Below are positions 43,269 to 54,371 of a stretch of 64,000 nt of DNA, piece after piece (positions within the stretch are counted from its first letter, which is position 1; every line of letters begins with the position of its first letter). The position numbers were made by a program, and so were the translations under genes. The notes under the pieces are model-generated. The model was not told the origin of the DNA. It saw only the letters and a list, made by a program, of their open reading frames with translations, and did not search any database. This DNA is from Pseudomonadota bacterium (GTDB lineage Bacteria > Pseudomonadota > Gammaproteobacteria > Xanthomonadales > SZUA-38), in contig JBCCCR010000008.1 in the NCBI GenBank assembly GCA_039033415.1, forward strand, positions 62,001 to 126,000. The letters are read 5' to 3'.

Positions 43269-44348
43269 ATGATTCGCGTCAGTCGTCTCCAGATAGACGG
43301 CGTTCGAAATCTCAGTGCGGTAGACCTGAAGCCCGGTCCGGGCATCAATCTTTTTCTCGGCGGAAACGGCGCGGGCAAAACCAGCCTGCTCGAAGCGTTG
43401 CACTGCCTGAGCCGTGGACGCTCATTTTTGGGCAGCGGCCGACACGAATTCCTCAATCGAGAGCAGCGCAAAGCCATCATCGTTGCCCACCTGACGCAAA
43501 ACGAAGAGTCCGCAGAGGTGCTGGGTATTCAGCGAGAGCCTTCGACCTGGTCGGCGAGAGCGGGGGGCGCCGACATTAAGTCGTTAGCAACGCTGGCGGA
43601 AAAGTTACCCTTTAGCGTCTTCCACCCGGGTCTTCATCGGTTGGTCGAAGGGCAGCCCGAAGACCGTCGAAGGTTTCTGGATTTTGGTGTGTTTCACGTG
43701 GAACATCATTTTTTAGACCAGTGGCGTCGTTATCGGACGACGCTCCGGCAGCGGAATGCAGCGATTCGCAGCGGCGCTTCGCTCGGAGAAATCACAATTT
43801 GGGATCGCGCACTGACGGACCACGGAGAAGCAGTTACGCAATTTCGACTAGATCACCTGGAGCGCATCAAGGAATTTGCCGGCAAACACTTGCAGGTTTT
43901 TTCGCCGTCGTTGGGAAAGATCTCGCTGTCGCTCGCTAAGGGTTGGCCGGAGGATCAAACGCTGGATGAGGCGTTGGATGAGAGTCTCAGCCAGGATCGT
44001 GATCTCGGATTTACGGGTCGGGGACCTCACCGAGGTGATGTTCGTTTGGTGCTCAGCGGTCAGCGAGTTGCCGGTCGTCTATCGCGCGGACAGCAGAAAA
44101 TGGTCGCGCTGGCCCTGTTGCTGGCCCAGGCTGAGGCTATGTCGGAAGCCGGGGAGGTGCCGGTGATCGGGTTTGATGATTTACCGTCCGAACTGGACGC
44201 GGAGCATCAGCGTTTGGCCGTCGACGTGGTTCGGGAACTCGGCGCGCAAACGTGGATTACGGGCAACGCTTCACCCCCGGGGGTGGACCAGGGCGGCGTC
44301 GATAAGGTGTTCCACGTGGAACAAGGGCGGGTCTCAGAACTGGTATAA
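43269..44348 (+). CDS. recF: DNA repair and recombination protein RecF
   Basis: A 359-residue ABC-type ATPase that helps load RecA at gaps. Walker A GGNGAGKTSLLEALH, signature-type LSRGQQKMVALALLLAQAE and Walker B GFDDLPSELDAEHQ are present. The sequence FHVE occurs twice, at residues 142-145 (GVFHVEHHF) and 348-351 (VFHVEQGRV). The DNA encoding both FHVE motifs is also a canonical parS site. The 3' end carries the probable gyrB promoter. Confidence 0.97.
   Translation: MIRVSRLQIDGVRNLSAVDLKPGPGINLFLGGNGAGKTSLLEALHCLSRGRSFLGSGRHEFLNREQRKAIIVAHLTQNEESAEVLGIQREPSTWSARAGGADIKSLATLAEKLPFSVFHPGLHRLVEGQPEDRRRFLDFGVFHVEHHFLDQWRRYRTTLRQRNAAIRSGASLGEITIWDRALTDHGEAVTQFRLDHLERIKEFAGKHLQVFSPSLGKISLSLAKGWPEDQTLDEALDESLSQDRDLGFTGRGPHRGDVRLVLSGQRVAGRLSRGQQKMVALALLLAQAEAMSEAGEVPVIGFDDLPSELDAEHQRLAVDVVRELGAQTWITGNASPPGVDQGGVDKVFHVEQGRVSELV
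43690..43705. promoter_or_regulatory. parS: parS centromere site 1 (inside recF)
   Basis: TGTTTCACGTGGAACA is identical to the canonical 16-bp ParB-binding consensus. It lies inside recF, 1.6 kb to the right of the oriC gap, and encodes F-H-V-E. ParA and ParB are encoded at 21.2-22.9 kb. Confidence 0.93.
44308..44323. promoter_or_regulatory. parS: parS centromere site 2 (3' end of recF)
   Basis: TGTTCCACGTGGAACA is a perfect palindrome and a standard parS variant. It lies 602 bp after site 1 and ends 20 bp before the TATAAT at 44344, so it overlaps the -35 region of the probable gyrB promoter. Confidence 0.9.
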
Positions 44349-44349
44349 T
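44341..44349 (+). promoter_or_regulatory. Extended -10 promoter, probably for gyrB
   Basis: TGGTATAAT is a perfect TATAAT with the TGn extension and spans the recF stop codon. There is no good -35 (ACAAGG at the 17-bp position), as is usual for extended -10 promoters. The gyrB start is 99 bp downstream, past an 8-bp hairpin (44399-44406 with 44426-44433). Confidence 0.6.
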
Positions 44350-44375
44350 CGGAGGGTTGCGGCGGCTGTGGTTAG

Positions 44376-46835
<2,460 letters not shown>

Positions 46836-46853
46836 GGCGCCAACCATTCGAAA

Positions 46854-46874
46854 GCCGGCGGGATTCCCGCCGGC
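46854..46874 (+). terminator. Hairpin after gyrB
   Basis: GCCGGCGGG (46854-46862) and CCCGCCGGC (46866-46874) form a perfect 9-bp stem with an ATT loop, 19 bp after the gyrB stop. No T-run follows, so it is a weak terminator or a stabilising 3' hairpin. Confidence 0.5.
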
Positions 46875-46899
46875 ACCGCTTTGCGCTACCATCGCGCAC

Positions 46900-47835
46900 A
46901 TGTTTTCTCAAGTTGCCGAGCGTGATCCCGCGCAGACTGCAGCACTGCTGACTGGCTGGGTTGTGCTTCTGGCGGCGGTGGTGGGTTGCATCTGGCTGAC
47001 AGCGTCGATCGTCTGGAAGCTGGTGGATCTGAATCCGGCGCCGGCACCCTCGCTTGGTGGCGACGCTGAACCCCTTGCCACGGCGGCGGCCCAATCGGTG
47101 GATCTGCCCGGCCTGCATCTGTTCGGGCAGTCGGGTATGGCGATACCGCTGGGTGGCGGCACGTTCGATGCACCCGAAACGAGTTTGGATTTGCTGCTGC
47201 GCGGGACGCTGGCCTCCGACGATCCTGAGGAAGGTATGGCGATTGTGGTGGACAGCGAGGGTGATGGATTCTATAGCGTCGGCGACGAGCTGCCCGGCGC
47301 CGCGCGGCTGCACGAGGTTTATACCGATCGCGTGGTGCTGGTGCACCAGGGCCGATTCGAGACGCTTCGCCTTCGTGATGAATCCAATCCGCCGCCGCGG
47401 CGGCGACTGGCTCGCAACGGCAATCGGAGCGGCAGCCGGGGCGCCGGACGCAGCGGGTCGCAGTCGATGCCCGGAATCCGCACCAGCGCGGTGCCGGGCG
47501 GAAACGGCCAGCAGGTGGACTGGCGCAACGTCCAGACCACGCTCCGCATCGACCCCGCGGAGCTGGCCCGCCAGGTCCGCGTATTACCCCACATGGAAAA
47601 CGGGAAACCCGTTGGCGTACGCCTCCAGGCCGGCCGCGATAGCGCGGTGTTTTCCAAGCTTGGTCTCCGCAACACCGACATCATCACGGAAGTCAACGGC
47701 GTGCCTCTCGATAACCCGGCACGTTCATTTGAGCTGATCAACCAACTCAAGTCTCAGTCGAACTTTGCGGTCCGGCTCAAGCGTGACGGCCGGGAAATGA
47801 CCCTGAACATCGACGCCAACCAGCTGGGAAATTAA
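46900..47835 (+). CDS. gspC: Type II secretion system protein GspC
   Basis: A 311-residue inner-membrane T2SS component linking the inner platform to the secretin. One membrane helix (about 18-42) is followed by the HR domain (LHLFGQSGMAIPLGGGTF, DLLLRGTLASDDPEEGMAIV). A basic, Gly/Ser/Arg-rich linker (about 165-200) leads to a C-terminal PDZ domain (NGKPVGVRLQAGRDSAVFSKLGLRNTDIITEVNG in two blocks). The stop TAA is directly followed by the TTG start of gspD. It is first of gspCDEF. Confidence 0.9.
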   Translation: MFSQVAERDPAQTAALLTGWVVLLAAVVGCIWLTASIVWKLVDLNPAPAPSLGGDAEPLATAAAQSVDLPGLHLFGQSGMAIPLGGGTFDAPETSLDLLLRGTLASDDPEEGMAIVVDSEGDGFYSVGDELPGAARLHEVYTDRVVLVHQGRFETLRLRDESNPPPRRRLARNGNRSGSRGAGRSGSQSMPGIRTSAVPGGNGQQVDWRNVQTTLRIDPAELARQVRVLPHMENGKPVGVRLQAGRDSAVFSKLGLRNTDIITEVNGVPLDNPARSFELINQLKSQSNFAVRLKRDGREMTLNIDANQLGN

Positions 47836-49827
47836 TTGACTAACCACCCAAACCTGCTGTCATTCACCGCCGCCGTGGGACTGGCGCTGCTGCTGGCTGT
47901 GGTCGAACCAAGCCGGGCGCAAAGCGGCAAGCTCAACCTGGAAGACGCCAGCCTTCAGTCGCTGGTCGCTACCGTCGCGGAGGTCACCGGCAAGAACTTT
48001 GTCCTCGACCCGCGCGTTCAGGAAGTGACGGTCAACGTCATCTCCAACCGGGACATGAACCCGGACGAAATGTACGAGCTGTTTTTATCCGTACTGAGGG
48101 TTCATGAGTTCTCCGCTGTCCCGGCCGGAGATGTCATTAAGATTGTGCCGGATGCAAAGGGGCTGCGGGACGCTATCCCGCTGGTTAACAACAACCCTCG
48201 CGGTGACCAGCTGGTCACTCAGGTCATTGAGGTCAAGCACGTCCCGGCAGCCCAGCTGGTGCCGCTGCTGCGTCAGCTGATCCCCCAGAACGGCTCGGTG
48301 GCGGCCCACGAAGGTTCCAACGTGCTGGTGATTTCTGACCGCGCCGCTAACGTATCGCGGTTGGCACAGATCATTCGTCGCATCGATACCGTAAGCGAAG
48401 ATGACGTGGAGGTGATGGCGCTGCAGCACGCCAACGCCATCGAGGTGGTGCGAGCACTCAACACGGCCACCGCAGGTTCCGGGGCCAACGGAGCTGGCGG
48501 CCCTAAAGCCCTGGCAGATCAGCGTACCAACAGCGTGCTGTTGTTCGGCGATCCCGCCGTCCGGCTGCGCTACAAAACAATTGTCTCCCACCTGGACACG
48601 CCCATCGAAAGTGGTGGTAGTACCCAGGTAATCTATCTCCGTTACGCCAGCGCGGAGTCGCTGGTACCGATCCTCGACAGCGTGGTGCGTGGGCCAGAAG
48701 GTGACGCCACGGACGGCCCCGCTACCATCCAGGCTCACGCCGAGACCAACTCCCTTGTGATTACCGCGCCCCCAGCTGTGTTTCGGACGGTGCAGTCAGT
48801 TGTGCGTCAGCTCGACGTGCGCCGTGTCCAGGTGCAGGTGGAGGCGATTATCGCGGAGGTTGCCACAGATTTTGCGCGTGAGCTGGGCGTTCAGTGGCAG
48901 GCTGCTTCGCTCGACTCTCTAGGCGATTCGGGACCGATCGGGGGTACCGGTTTTCCCACAAACTTTGGCACCGGCCCCGATATCCTCGACCTGACGCCAA
49001 CCGGTGAAAACGTCTTTCCCAACCTCTCCGCCCTGGGTGCCGGTCTCAATCTCGGCTACCTGTCCGGCGTGATCGAAGTTCAGACCGGGGTGGATGCTGA
49101 CGGTATCCCGATCATCCAGGAGATCCCGCGGCTCAACGCGCTGGTCACGGCACTGGATTCGGACGCGGACAACAACGTGCTCTCTACCCCTTCCATTGTG
49201 ACTCTGGATCACCAGGAGGCCGTGATCAATGTCGGCCAGGAGGTTCCGTTTGTTACCGGTCAGTTCACCAATACCGGCGCCAACCAGGCGGCGGTCAGCC
49301 CGTTTCAGACCATTACCCGGGAAGACGTCGGCCTGACGCTGACCGTCACGCCGCACGTCAATGAGGGTGATACGGTGATCCTGGCGATCCAGCAGGAGGT
49401 GTCGAGCATCTCGGCCCAGTCGGTAGCGGTGGACCTGATCACCAACAAGCGGGAGCTCTCGACCACAGTCATGGTGCCGGACGGTGGCGTGCTGGTCCTC
49501 GGCGGCCTCATCGACGATGCCGTGTCCGAGCGCATTCAGAAGGTCCCAGCGCTGGGTGACATTCCGCTGCTTGGCAATCTGTTTAAGTATCGGACCACGC
49601 AGCGCACCAAACGAAATCTGATGGTCTTTATCCGGCCACGTATCCTCAAAGATCAGGCTACGATGGATGCGGTTACCGGCGCCAAATACAACTTCATGCG
49701 CGATTCGCAGATCGAGGAGCGGCAGAGCTACGAGGGGCTGCTGCGTGCTGAATCGTTGCCCCTGCTGCCGACGCTCGAAGAATATCGCGAAGTGCAGGAG
49801 GCGGAGCCCGAAAGCTCGGACCAGTGA
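47836..49827 (+). CDS. gspD: Type II secretion system secretin GspD
   Basis: A 663-residue outer-membrane secretin. The start is TTG 47836, immediately after the gspC stop, giving a signal peptide (LSFTAAVGLALLLAVVEPSRA). N0 (LNLEDASLQSLVATVAEVTG), N1-N3 repeats (LVTQVIEVKHVPAAQLVPLLRQLIPQ, VIYLRYASAESLVPILDSVV) and the secretin domain (QVQVEAIIAEVATDFARELGVQW, NVLSTPSIVTLDHQEAVINVGQEVPFVTG split over blocks, VPDGGVLVLGGLIDD) are in order. The C-terminus (about 40 residues after RPRIL) probably contains the pilotin-binding segment. It is coupled to gspE by a 4-nt overlap. Confidence 0.95.
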   Translation: MTNHPNLLSFTAAVGLALLLAVVEPSRAQSGKLNLEDASLQSLVATVAEVTGKNFVLDPRVQEVTVNVISNRDMNPDEMYELFLSVLRVHEFSAVPAGDVIKIVPDAKGLRDAIPLVNNNPRGDQLVTQVIEVKHVPAAQLVPLLRQLIPQNGSVAAHEGSNVLVISDRAANVSRLAQIIRRIDTVSEDDVEVMALQHANAIEVVRALNTATAGSGANGAGGPKALADQRTNSVLLFGDPAVRLRYKTIVSHLDTPIESGGSTQVIYLRYASAESLVPILDSVVRGPEGDATDGPATIQAHAETNSLVITAPPAVFRTVQSVVRQLDVRRVQVQVEAIIAEVATDFARELGVQWQAASLDSLGDSGPIGGTGFPTNFGTGPDILDLTPTGENVFPNLSALGAGLNLGYLSGVIEVQTGVDADGIPIIQEIPRLNALVTALDSDADNNVLSTPSIVTLDHQEAVINVGQEVPFVTGQFTNTGANQAAVSPFQTITREDVGLTLTVTPHVNEGDTVILAIQQEVSSISAQSVAVDLITNKRELSTTVMVPDGGVLVLGGLIDDAVSERIQKVPALGDIPLLGNLFKYRTTQRTKRNLMVFIRPRILKDQATMDAVTGAKYNFMRDSQIEERQSYEGLLRAESLPLLPTLEEYREVQEAEPESSDQ

Positions 49828-51296
49828 ACACCAGACCCCATCGACCCTCGTACGGCTTTGCCCGACGCAACGGGGCAACCCTGCTCGAGTGGCGCGGTGA
49901 CCGGGCCGCGGTTGCTTACCGTCAGGGCGTGCGGCCGGAAGCGCTGCTCGAGCTCAAGCGTTACCTCGGTGCTGAACTGGAGCTGCAGGCCCTGCCCGAA
50001 AAAGCCTTTGATGATCTGCTGCAAAAGCTTTACCAGCACGGTGGCGGCGATGCCCGGCAGATGGCCGAGGACATCTCCGACGAGCTTGATCTCAAGCAGA
50101 TCGCCGAAGAGCTCGCCGAGCCTGAAGACCTGCTGGAGAGTGAGGACGATGCACCGATCATCCGACTGATCAACGCGCTGCTTACCGAAGCGGTCAAAGA
50201 AAACGCCTCCGATATTCACATCGAGCCGCTGGAAAACAGCCTGATGGTCCGCTTTCGGGTGGACGGCGTGCTGCGGCAGGTCCTGGCGCCGGAGCGTCGC
50301 GTGGCTGGGCTGGTCGTGTCGCGGATCAAGGTGATGGCTCGACTCGATATCGCCGAGAAGCGCCTTCCGCAAGACGGCCGGATTTCGCTGCGCGTCGCCG
50401 GTCGCCCGGTGGACGTCCGCGTCTCCACCATCCCGTCGAGCCACGGTGAGCGTCTCGTGCTCCGGCTACTGGACAAACAAGCCGGCCGTCTGGATCTGGA
50501 GGAGCTCGGCATGGGTCAGCAGACCCGCGACAGCCTCCAGCAGCTCATCACCCGGCCGCACGGCATCTTGCTGGTCACCGGGCCCACCGGTTCGGGCAAG
50601 ACCACCACGCTCTATGCGGCGCTTGGACGCCTCAACGATCGAACCCGCAACATCATGACGGTGGAAGATCCCATCGAATACGACATCGAGGGGATCGGCC
50701 AGACGCAGGTAAATCCCAAGGTGGAGATGGACTTCGCCCGGGGCCTGCGCGCGATTCTGCGCCAGGATCCGGACGTGGTGATGGTCGGGGAAATCCGCGA
50801 TCTGGAGACGGCGCAGATTGCGGTGCAGGCGTCGCTGACCGGCCACCTGGTTTTAGCCACCCTGCATACCAACAGCGCTATTGGCGCGGTGACCCGTTTG
50901 CGGGATATGGGGGTCGAACCGTTCCTGCTCGCGTCCAGCCTGATTGGCGTTTTGGCGCAGCGCCTGGTTCGGGTGCTGGATCCCTCTCTGCGGCAGCCTT
51001 ATGCGGCCGGGGGCGCTGAGCTCAGGGCTTTTGGTCAACCGGCAGACAGCCAGGTCACGCTGCACCGACCGCCTGCCGAACCGCCGGGGGCCGGCTATCG
51101 CGGCCGTACCGGGATTTACGAGCTGGTCGCGATGGACGAAACGCTCCGGGAGCTCATCCACGACAGCGCAGGCGAAGCGGCCCTGGAGACCCACGCCCGG
51201 CGCCACTGGCCCAGTCTGCTGGACGATGGCTGGCGCCTCGTTAGCAGCGGTGTGACCTCGGTGGAAGAGGTGCTGCGCGTCACTCGACAGGAATAA
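49824..51296 (+). CDS. gspE: Type II secretion ATPase GspE without tetracysteine module
   Basis: A 490-residue cytoplasmic ATPase powering the T2SS. A GTG start at 49824 overlaps gspD. It has an N-terminal GspE_N domain, SDIHIEP (129-135), Walker A GPTGSGKT (253-260), Walker B PDVVMVGEIRD (316-326), the His box ATLHTNSA and the C-terminal RGRTGIYEL (about 426-434). The zinc-binding tetracysteine segment usually found before that block (CxxC...CxxC) is replaced by a Pro/Ala/Gly stretch at 384-424. No Cys is seen in the whole sequence. Confidence 0.93.
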   Translation: MNTRPHRPSYGFARRNGATLLEWRGDRAAVAYRQGVRPEALLELKRYLGAELELQALPEKAFDDLLQKLYQHGGGDARQMAEDISDELDLKQIAEELAEPEDLLESEDDAPIIRLINALLTEAVKENASDIHIEPLENSLMVRFRVDGVLRQVLAPERRVAGLVVSRIKVMARLDIAEKRLPQDGRISLRVAGRPVDVRVSTIPSSHGERLVLRLLDKQAGRLDLEELGMGQQTRDSLQQLITRPHGILLVTGPTGSGKTTTLYAALGRLNDRTRNIMTVEDPIEYDIEGIGQTQVNPKVEMDFARGLRAILRQDPDVVMVGEIRDLETAQIAVQASLTGHLVLATLHTNSAIGAVTRLRDMGVEPFLLASSLIGVLAQRLVRVLDPSLRQPYAAGGAELRAFGQPADSQVTLHRPPAEPPGAGYRGRTGIYELVAMDETLRELIHDSAGEAALETHARRHWPSLLDDGWRLVSSGVTSVEEVLRVTRQE

Positions 51297-51311
51297 GCGC
51301 GGCATATCGTT

Positions 51312-52514
51312 ATGGGCGCTTACGAATACTCTGCACTCGACACCCAAGGGCACACCAAAAAGGGGGTGCTCGCCGGCGATACCGCCAGGCAGGTCCGCCA
51401 GCAGCTGCGTGAGCAGGGACTCAGTCCGCTCAGGGTTGACCCGGTTACCGAGGCCAGCGGCGGGTTTGGTGTCCGTCGCTTGTCGACTAGCGAACAGGCC
51501 CTGCTGCTCCGGCAGCTCGCCAGCCTCCTCGGCGCCGGCCTGCCGCTGGAAGAATCTCTCGCAACCGTCAGCCAGCAAAGCGACCGGGCGGGCAGCAAAA
51601 AAATCATGACCGCCCTGCGGTCCCGCGTCATGGAGGGGCACGCGTTGTCGTCGTCCATGGCCGAATTTCCAGGCGCGTTTCCACCGCTGGTGCGCGCCTC
51701 GATCGCCGCCGGCGAACAGTCCGGCCAGCTCGACCGGGTGATGAACCGTCTCGCGGACTACGCCGAAAGTCGCGACGCGCTCGGTCGGAAAGTTCTGCTG
51801 GCGATGCTTTACCCGGCCATCGTGGCGGTGGTGGCGGTGGCCACGATGATGGGACTGTTGACCTACGTTGTGCCCCAGGTTGTGACCGTCTTCAACTCGA
51901 TGGACCAGAGCCTGCCGTGGCTGACCCGGGCGCTGATGGCGCTCAGCGGATGGCTCACGCAGAACATCGGCTGGCTGCTGCTGGCGCTCGTGGCCGCTGC
52001 CGTTTTGGTGGGCCTGGCCCTGCGTCAGCCGTCGCTGCGACAGCTCTGGCACCGTACGCTGCTGCGCCTCCCGATCCTCGGTCGGCTGAGCCGCGCCGCC
52101 AATACCGCCAGGCTCTGCCGAACGTTAAGCATCCTGACCGGCAGCGCCGTCCCGCTGCTGGACGCACTGAAAATTTCGGCTGATGTTCTCAGCAATTTGA
52201 CGATGGCCAAAGCGACACGCGAGGTGACGCGCCAGGTCCGCGAGGGCGGCTCGCTGAGCCGGAGCATGCAGGCCAGCGCCGTTTTCCCGCCGCTGGTGGT
52301 GCGGCTGATCGCCAGCGGTGAAAAAAGTGGGGAGCTGGACCAGATGCTGGAGCGAGCCGCTGAACACCAGGACCGGCAGGTGGAATCCACCGTGGCGGTG
52401 TTTACCGGTGTGCTTGAGCCCGTGATGATCCTGCTCATCGGCGGCATGGTGCTGACGATCGTGCTGGCCATCCTGCTGCCGATTTTCCAGCTCAACCAGC
52501 TGACCGGCGGCTGA
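51312..52514 (+). CDS. gspF: Type II secretion inner-membrane protein GspF
   Basis: A 400-residue platform protein. Duplicated T2SSF domains (LLRQLASLLGAGLPLEESL about 65-85, and CRTLSILTGSAVPLLDALKI about 270-290) alternate with three membrane segments (about 165-190, 215-240 and 365-395). The N-terminus MGAYEYSALDTQGHTKKGVL is typical. It starts 15 nt after gspE. No gspG or other pseudopilin gene follows; ftsE is next, 87 bp away, so the cluster stops at F. Confidence 0.95.
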   Translation: MGAYEYSALDTQGHTKKGVLAGDTARQVRQQLREQGLSPLRVDPVTEASGGFGVRRLSTSEQALLLRQLASLLGAGLPLEESLATVSQQSDRAGSKKIMTALRSRVMEGHALSSSMAEFPGAFPPLVRASIAAGEQSGQLDRVMNRLADYAESRDALGRKVLLAMLYPAIVAVVAVATMMGLLTYVVPQVVTVFNSMDQSLPWLTRALMALSGWLTQNIGWLLLALVAAAVLVGLALRQPSLRQLWHRTLLRLPILGRLSRAANTARLCRTLSILTGSAVPLLDALKISADVLSNLTMAKATREVTRQVREGGSLSRSMQASAVFPPLVVRLIASGEKSGELDQMLERAAEHQDRQVESTVAVFTGVLEPVMILLIGGMVLTIVLAILLPIFQLNQLTGG

Positions 52515-52601
52515 TCTCGTGCCGCAGCACTTGACGCTTGCGGGCGGACGGCACCGAGCCGACGCTCAGCAGCACGATGGCGCAATGAGCGTGGTTAACC
52601 C

Positions 52602-53276
52602 ATGATCCGTTTCGACGCGGTGGCCAAGCGATATGCCGGCGGCAACCAGGCCCTGGAAGACTTGAGTTTTGAGATCGGCGCTAGCGAAATGGTTTTTGTT
52701 TCCGGCCATTCGGGCGCCGGAAAAAGCACCCTGCTGAAGCTGATAGCGCTCATGGAGCGACCCACGCAGGGTGTCGTGCTGATGGACGGCAGCAACGTCG
52801 GCCGGATCCGCCGCCGAGGGATTCCCGCTCACCGCCGCCGGGTGGGCATGATCTTTCAGGATCATCGGCTGCTGCCCGAGGCCACCGTCTTTGACAACGT
52901 TGCGCTGCCGTTGGTGATTGCCGGGGTGAAGCGTAGCGAGCGACAGCGCCGCGCGAGGGCCGCCCTCGATGCGGTTGGCCTCCGGGAGCGTGAACGAGCG
53001 TTGCCGGCACAGCTTTCGACCGGGCAGCAGCAGCGCGTGGGCATCGCGAGGGCCATCGTTAATCGCCCGCCGGTGGTTCTCGCGGACGAGCCGACCGGCA
53101 ATCTCGACCCTGAGCTCTCCGCCGAGATCATGAACCTGTTTGCTGAGCTCAGCCGCAGCGGTATCTGTTTTCTGGTGGCCAGTCATGATCTGTTTCTCGT
53201 CAGGCGCATGAAGTGTCGGGTCCTGGTGCTGGAAAACGGTCGATTGATCGATGATTTCCGGCCACAGAAACCGTGA
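52602..53276 (+). CDS. ftsE: Cell division ATP-binding protein FtsE
   Basis: A 224-residue ATPase that, with FtsX, controls peptidoglycan hydrolases at the septum. Walker [12 protein letters not shown]-loop [21 protein letters not shown] (the FtsE-specific DHRLL), signature [15 protein letters not shown] (LSTGQ rather than LSGGQ, a common FtsE variant) and Walker [13 protein letters not shown] are present. It overlaps ftsX by 4 nt. The upstream 87 bp show no clear promoter. Confidence 0.96.
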   Translation: MIRFDAVAKRYAGGNQALEDLSFEIGASEMVFVSGHSGAGKSTLLKLIALMERPTQGVVLMDGSNVGRIRRRGIPAHRRRVGMIFQDHRLLPEATVFDNVALPLVIAGVKRSERQRRARAALDAVGLRERERALPAQLSTGQQQRVGIARAIVNRPPVVLADEPTGNLDPELSAEIMNLFAELSRSGICFLVASHDLFLVRRMKCRVLVLENGRLIDDFRPQKP

Positions 53277-54250
53277 AGCGAACCAAAAACGTCAAATCGT
53301 CCAACGCCTCAGGCTCGCGGTCGAGTCAGGGTTCGCTCTCCTCCTTTTTTGAACACCACCTGGACTCGGCGATTGGCAGCATCCGGCGTTTGCTCGCCCG
53401 ACCGCTCGGGAGCGCTATGACCGCCGCGGTGCTGGCCGTAGCGCTCGGCTTGCCGGCGGCTTTTTATTGGCTCATTGGAAACCTTCAGACCGTGGGTGAC
53501 CAATATCCCGATGCTCGCCAGATCTCGGTTTTCCTACCGGCTGACGGCGATCGCGCGGCTGCTGAAGCGCTGGCGGCGAAGCTGCGGTCCCGCGAGGATG
53601 TGCAGGCGGTGGACCTGCTGGATCCGGAGGAGGAGCTGATGCTTTTGCAGCAGCGATTTGCCGACCCAGCGCTGATCGAGGCGCTGCCGGCCAATCCGCT
53701 GCCCTGGACGGTGCTGGTCACGCCGGCAGCTCAGTTCAAGGACACGGCATCGGTCAGCGCGCTGGCCCAGAAGCTGGAGGTTTTGCCAGGCGCTGAGTCA
53801 ACGTTGCTCGACATGGCCTGGCTGGATCGGCTGAACGCCCTGCTCGCGCTCGCGGGCCGCGCCGCGCTGGTGCTTGCTGTCCTGCTGTCAATGGCGGCCC
53901 TGCTGATCGTCGGTAATACGATCGGCCTGGAGCTCAAGACCCGCAGCGTCGAGATTGAAATCACCCGACTGCTGGGGGCCACCGACAGCTTTGTGCGTCG
54001 CCCGTTTCTCTACCTTGGCCTGAGCTACGGCCTGCTGGGTGGCACGCTGGCAGCGCTGGTGATTGTGCTTGGCGTCGGGCTGCTGGCCGGACCCGTCAGC
54101 GAGCTGGCGGCAAGCTATAGCAGTGACCTCACCCTGCGCTGGCCCGGCGTCCTGTTTGTCGCCGCGCTGGTTGCCGGGGGCGGCGTCATCGGTTGGGGCG
54201 GCGCCTGGCTGGCGGCTGGCCGTCAGCTCGGTGCTCTGGATCCCGACTAG
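53273..54250 (+). CDS. ftsX: Cell division protein FtsX
   Basis: A 325-residue permease-like partner of FtsE. A Ser-rich cytoplasmic N-terminus precedes helix 1 (about 45-67), a periplasmic domain (about 70-195, ISVFLPADGDRAAAEALAAKL) and three C-terminal helices (LAGRAALVLAVLLSMAALLIVGN, FLYLGLSYGLLGGTLAALVIV and WPGVLFVAALVAGGG). LKTRSVEIEITRLLGATDSFVRRPF is the conserved cytoplasmic block. It begins within the ftsE stop. rpoH, often next in other gammaproteobacteria, is absent here. Confidence 0.95.
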   Translation: MKRTKNVKSSNASGSRSSQGSLSSFFEHHLDSAIGSIRRLLARPLGSAMTAAVLAVALGLPAAFYWLIGNLQTVGDQYPDARQISVFLPADGDRAAAEALAAKLRSREDVQAVDLLDPEEELMLLQQRFADPALIEALPANPLPWTVLVTPAAQFKDTASVSALAQKLEVLPGAESTLLDMAWLDRLNALLALAGRAALVLAVLLSMAALLIVGNTIGLELKTRSVEIEITRLLGATDSFVRRPFLYLGLSYGLLGGTLAALVIVLGVGLLAGPVSELAASYSSDLTLRWPGVLFVAALVAGGGVIGWGGAWLAAGRQLGALDPD

Positions 54251-54371
54251 CCTTCCGTCTTGCCCATGGAGCGGGCAGGCGCAACAATGCATGAGCCGAA
54301 CGCAGTGCTCGGCCCAAAGCCCGGTCGAAGCCCCGAACCGGGCTCTGACTACTGGTCTCAAGGAAACGTAG

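Noticed and set aside
48919-49878. 319-residue minus-strand frame inside gspD
   Set aside because: It is the antisense of a well-supported secretin gene and lacks recognisable motifs.
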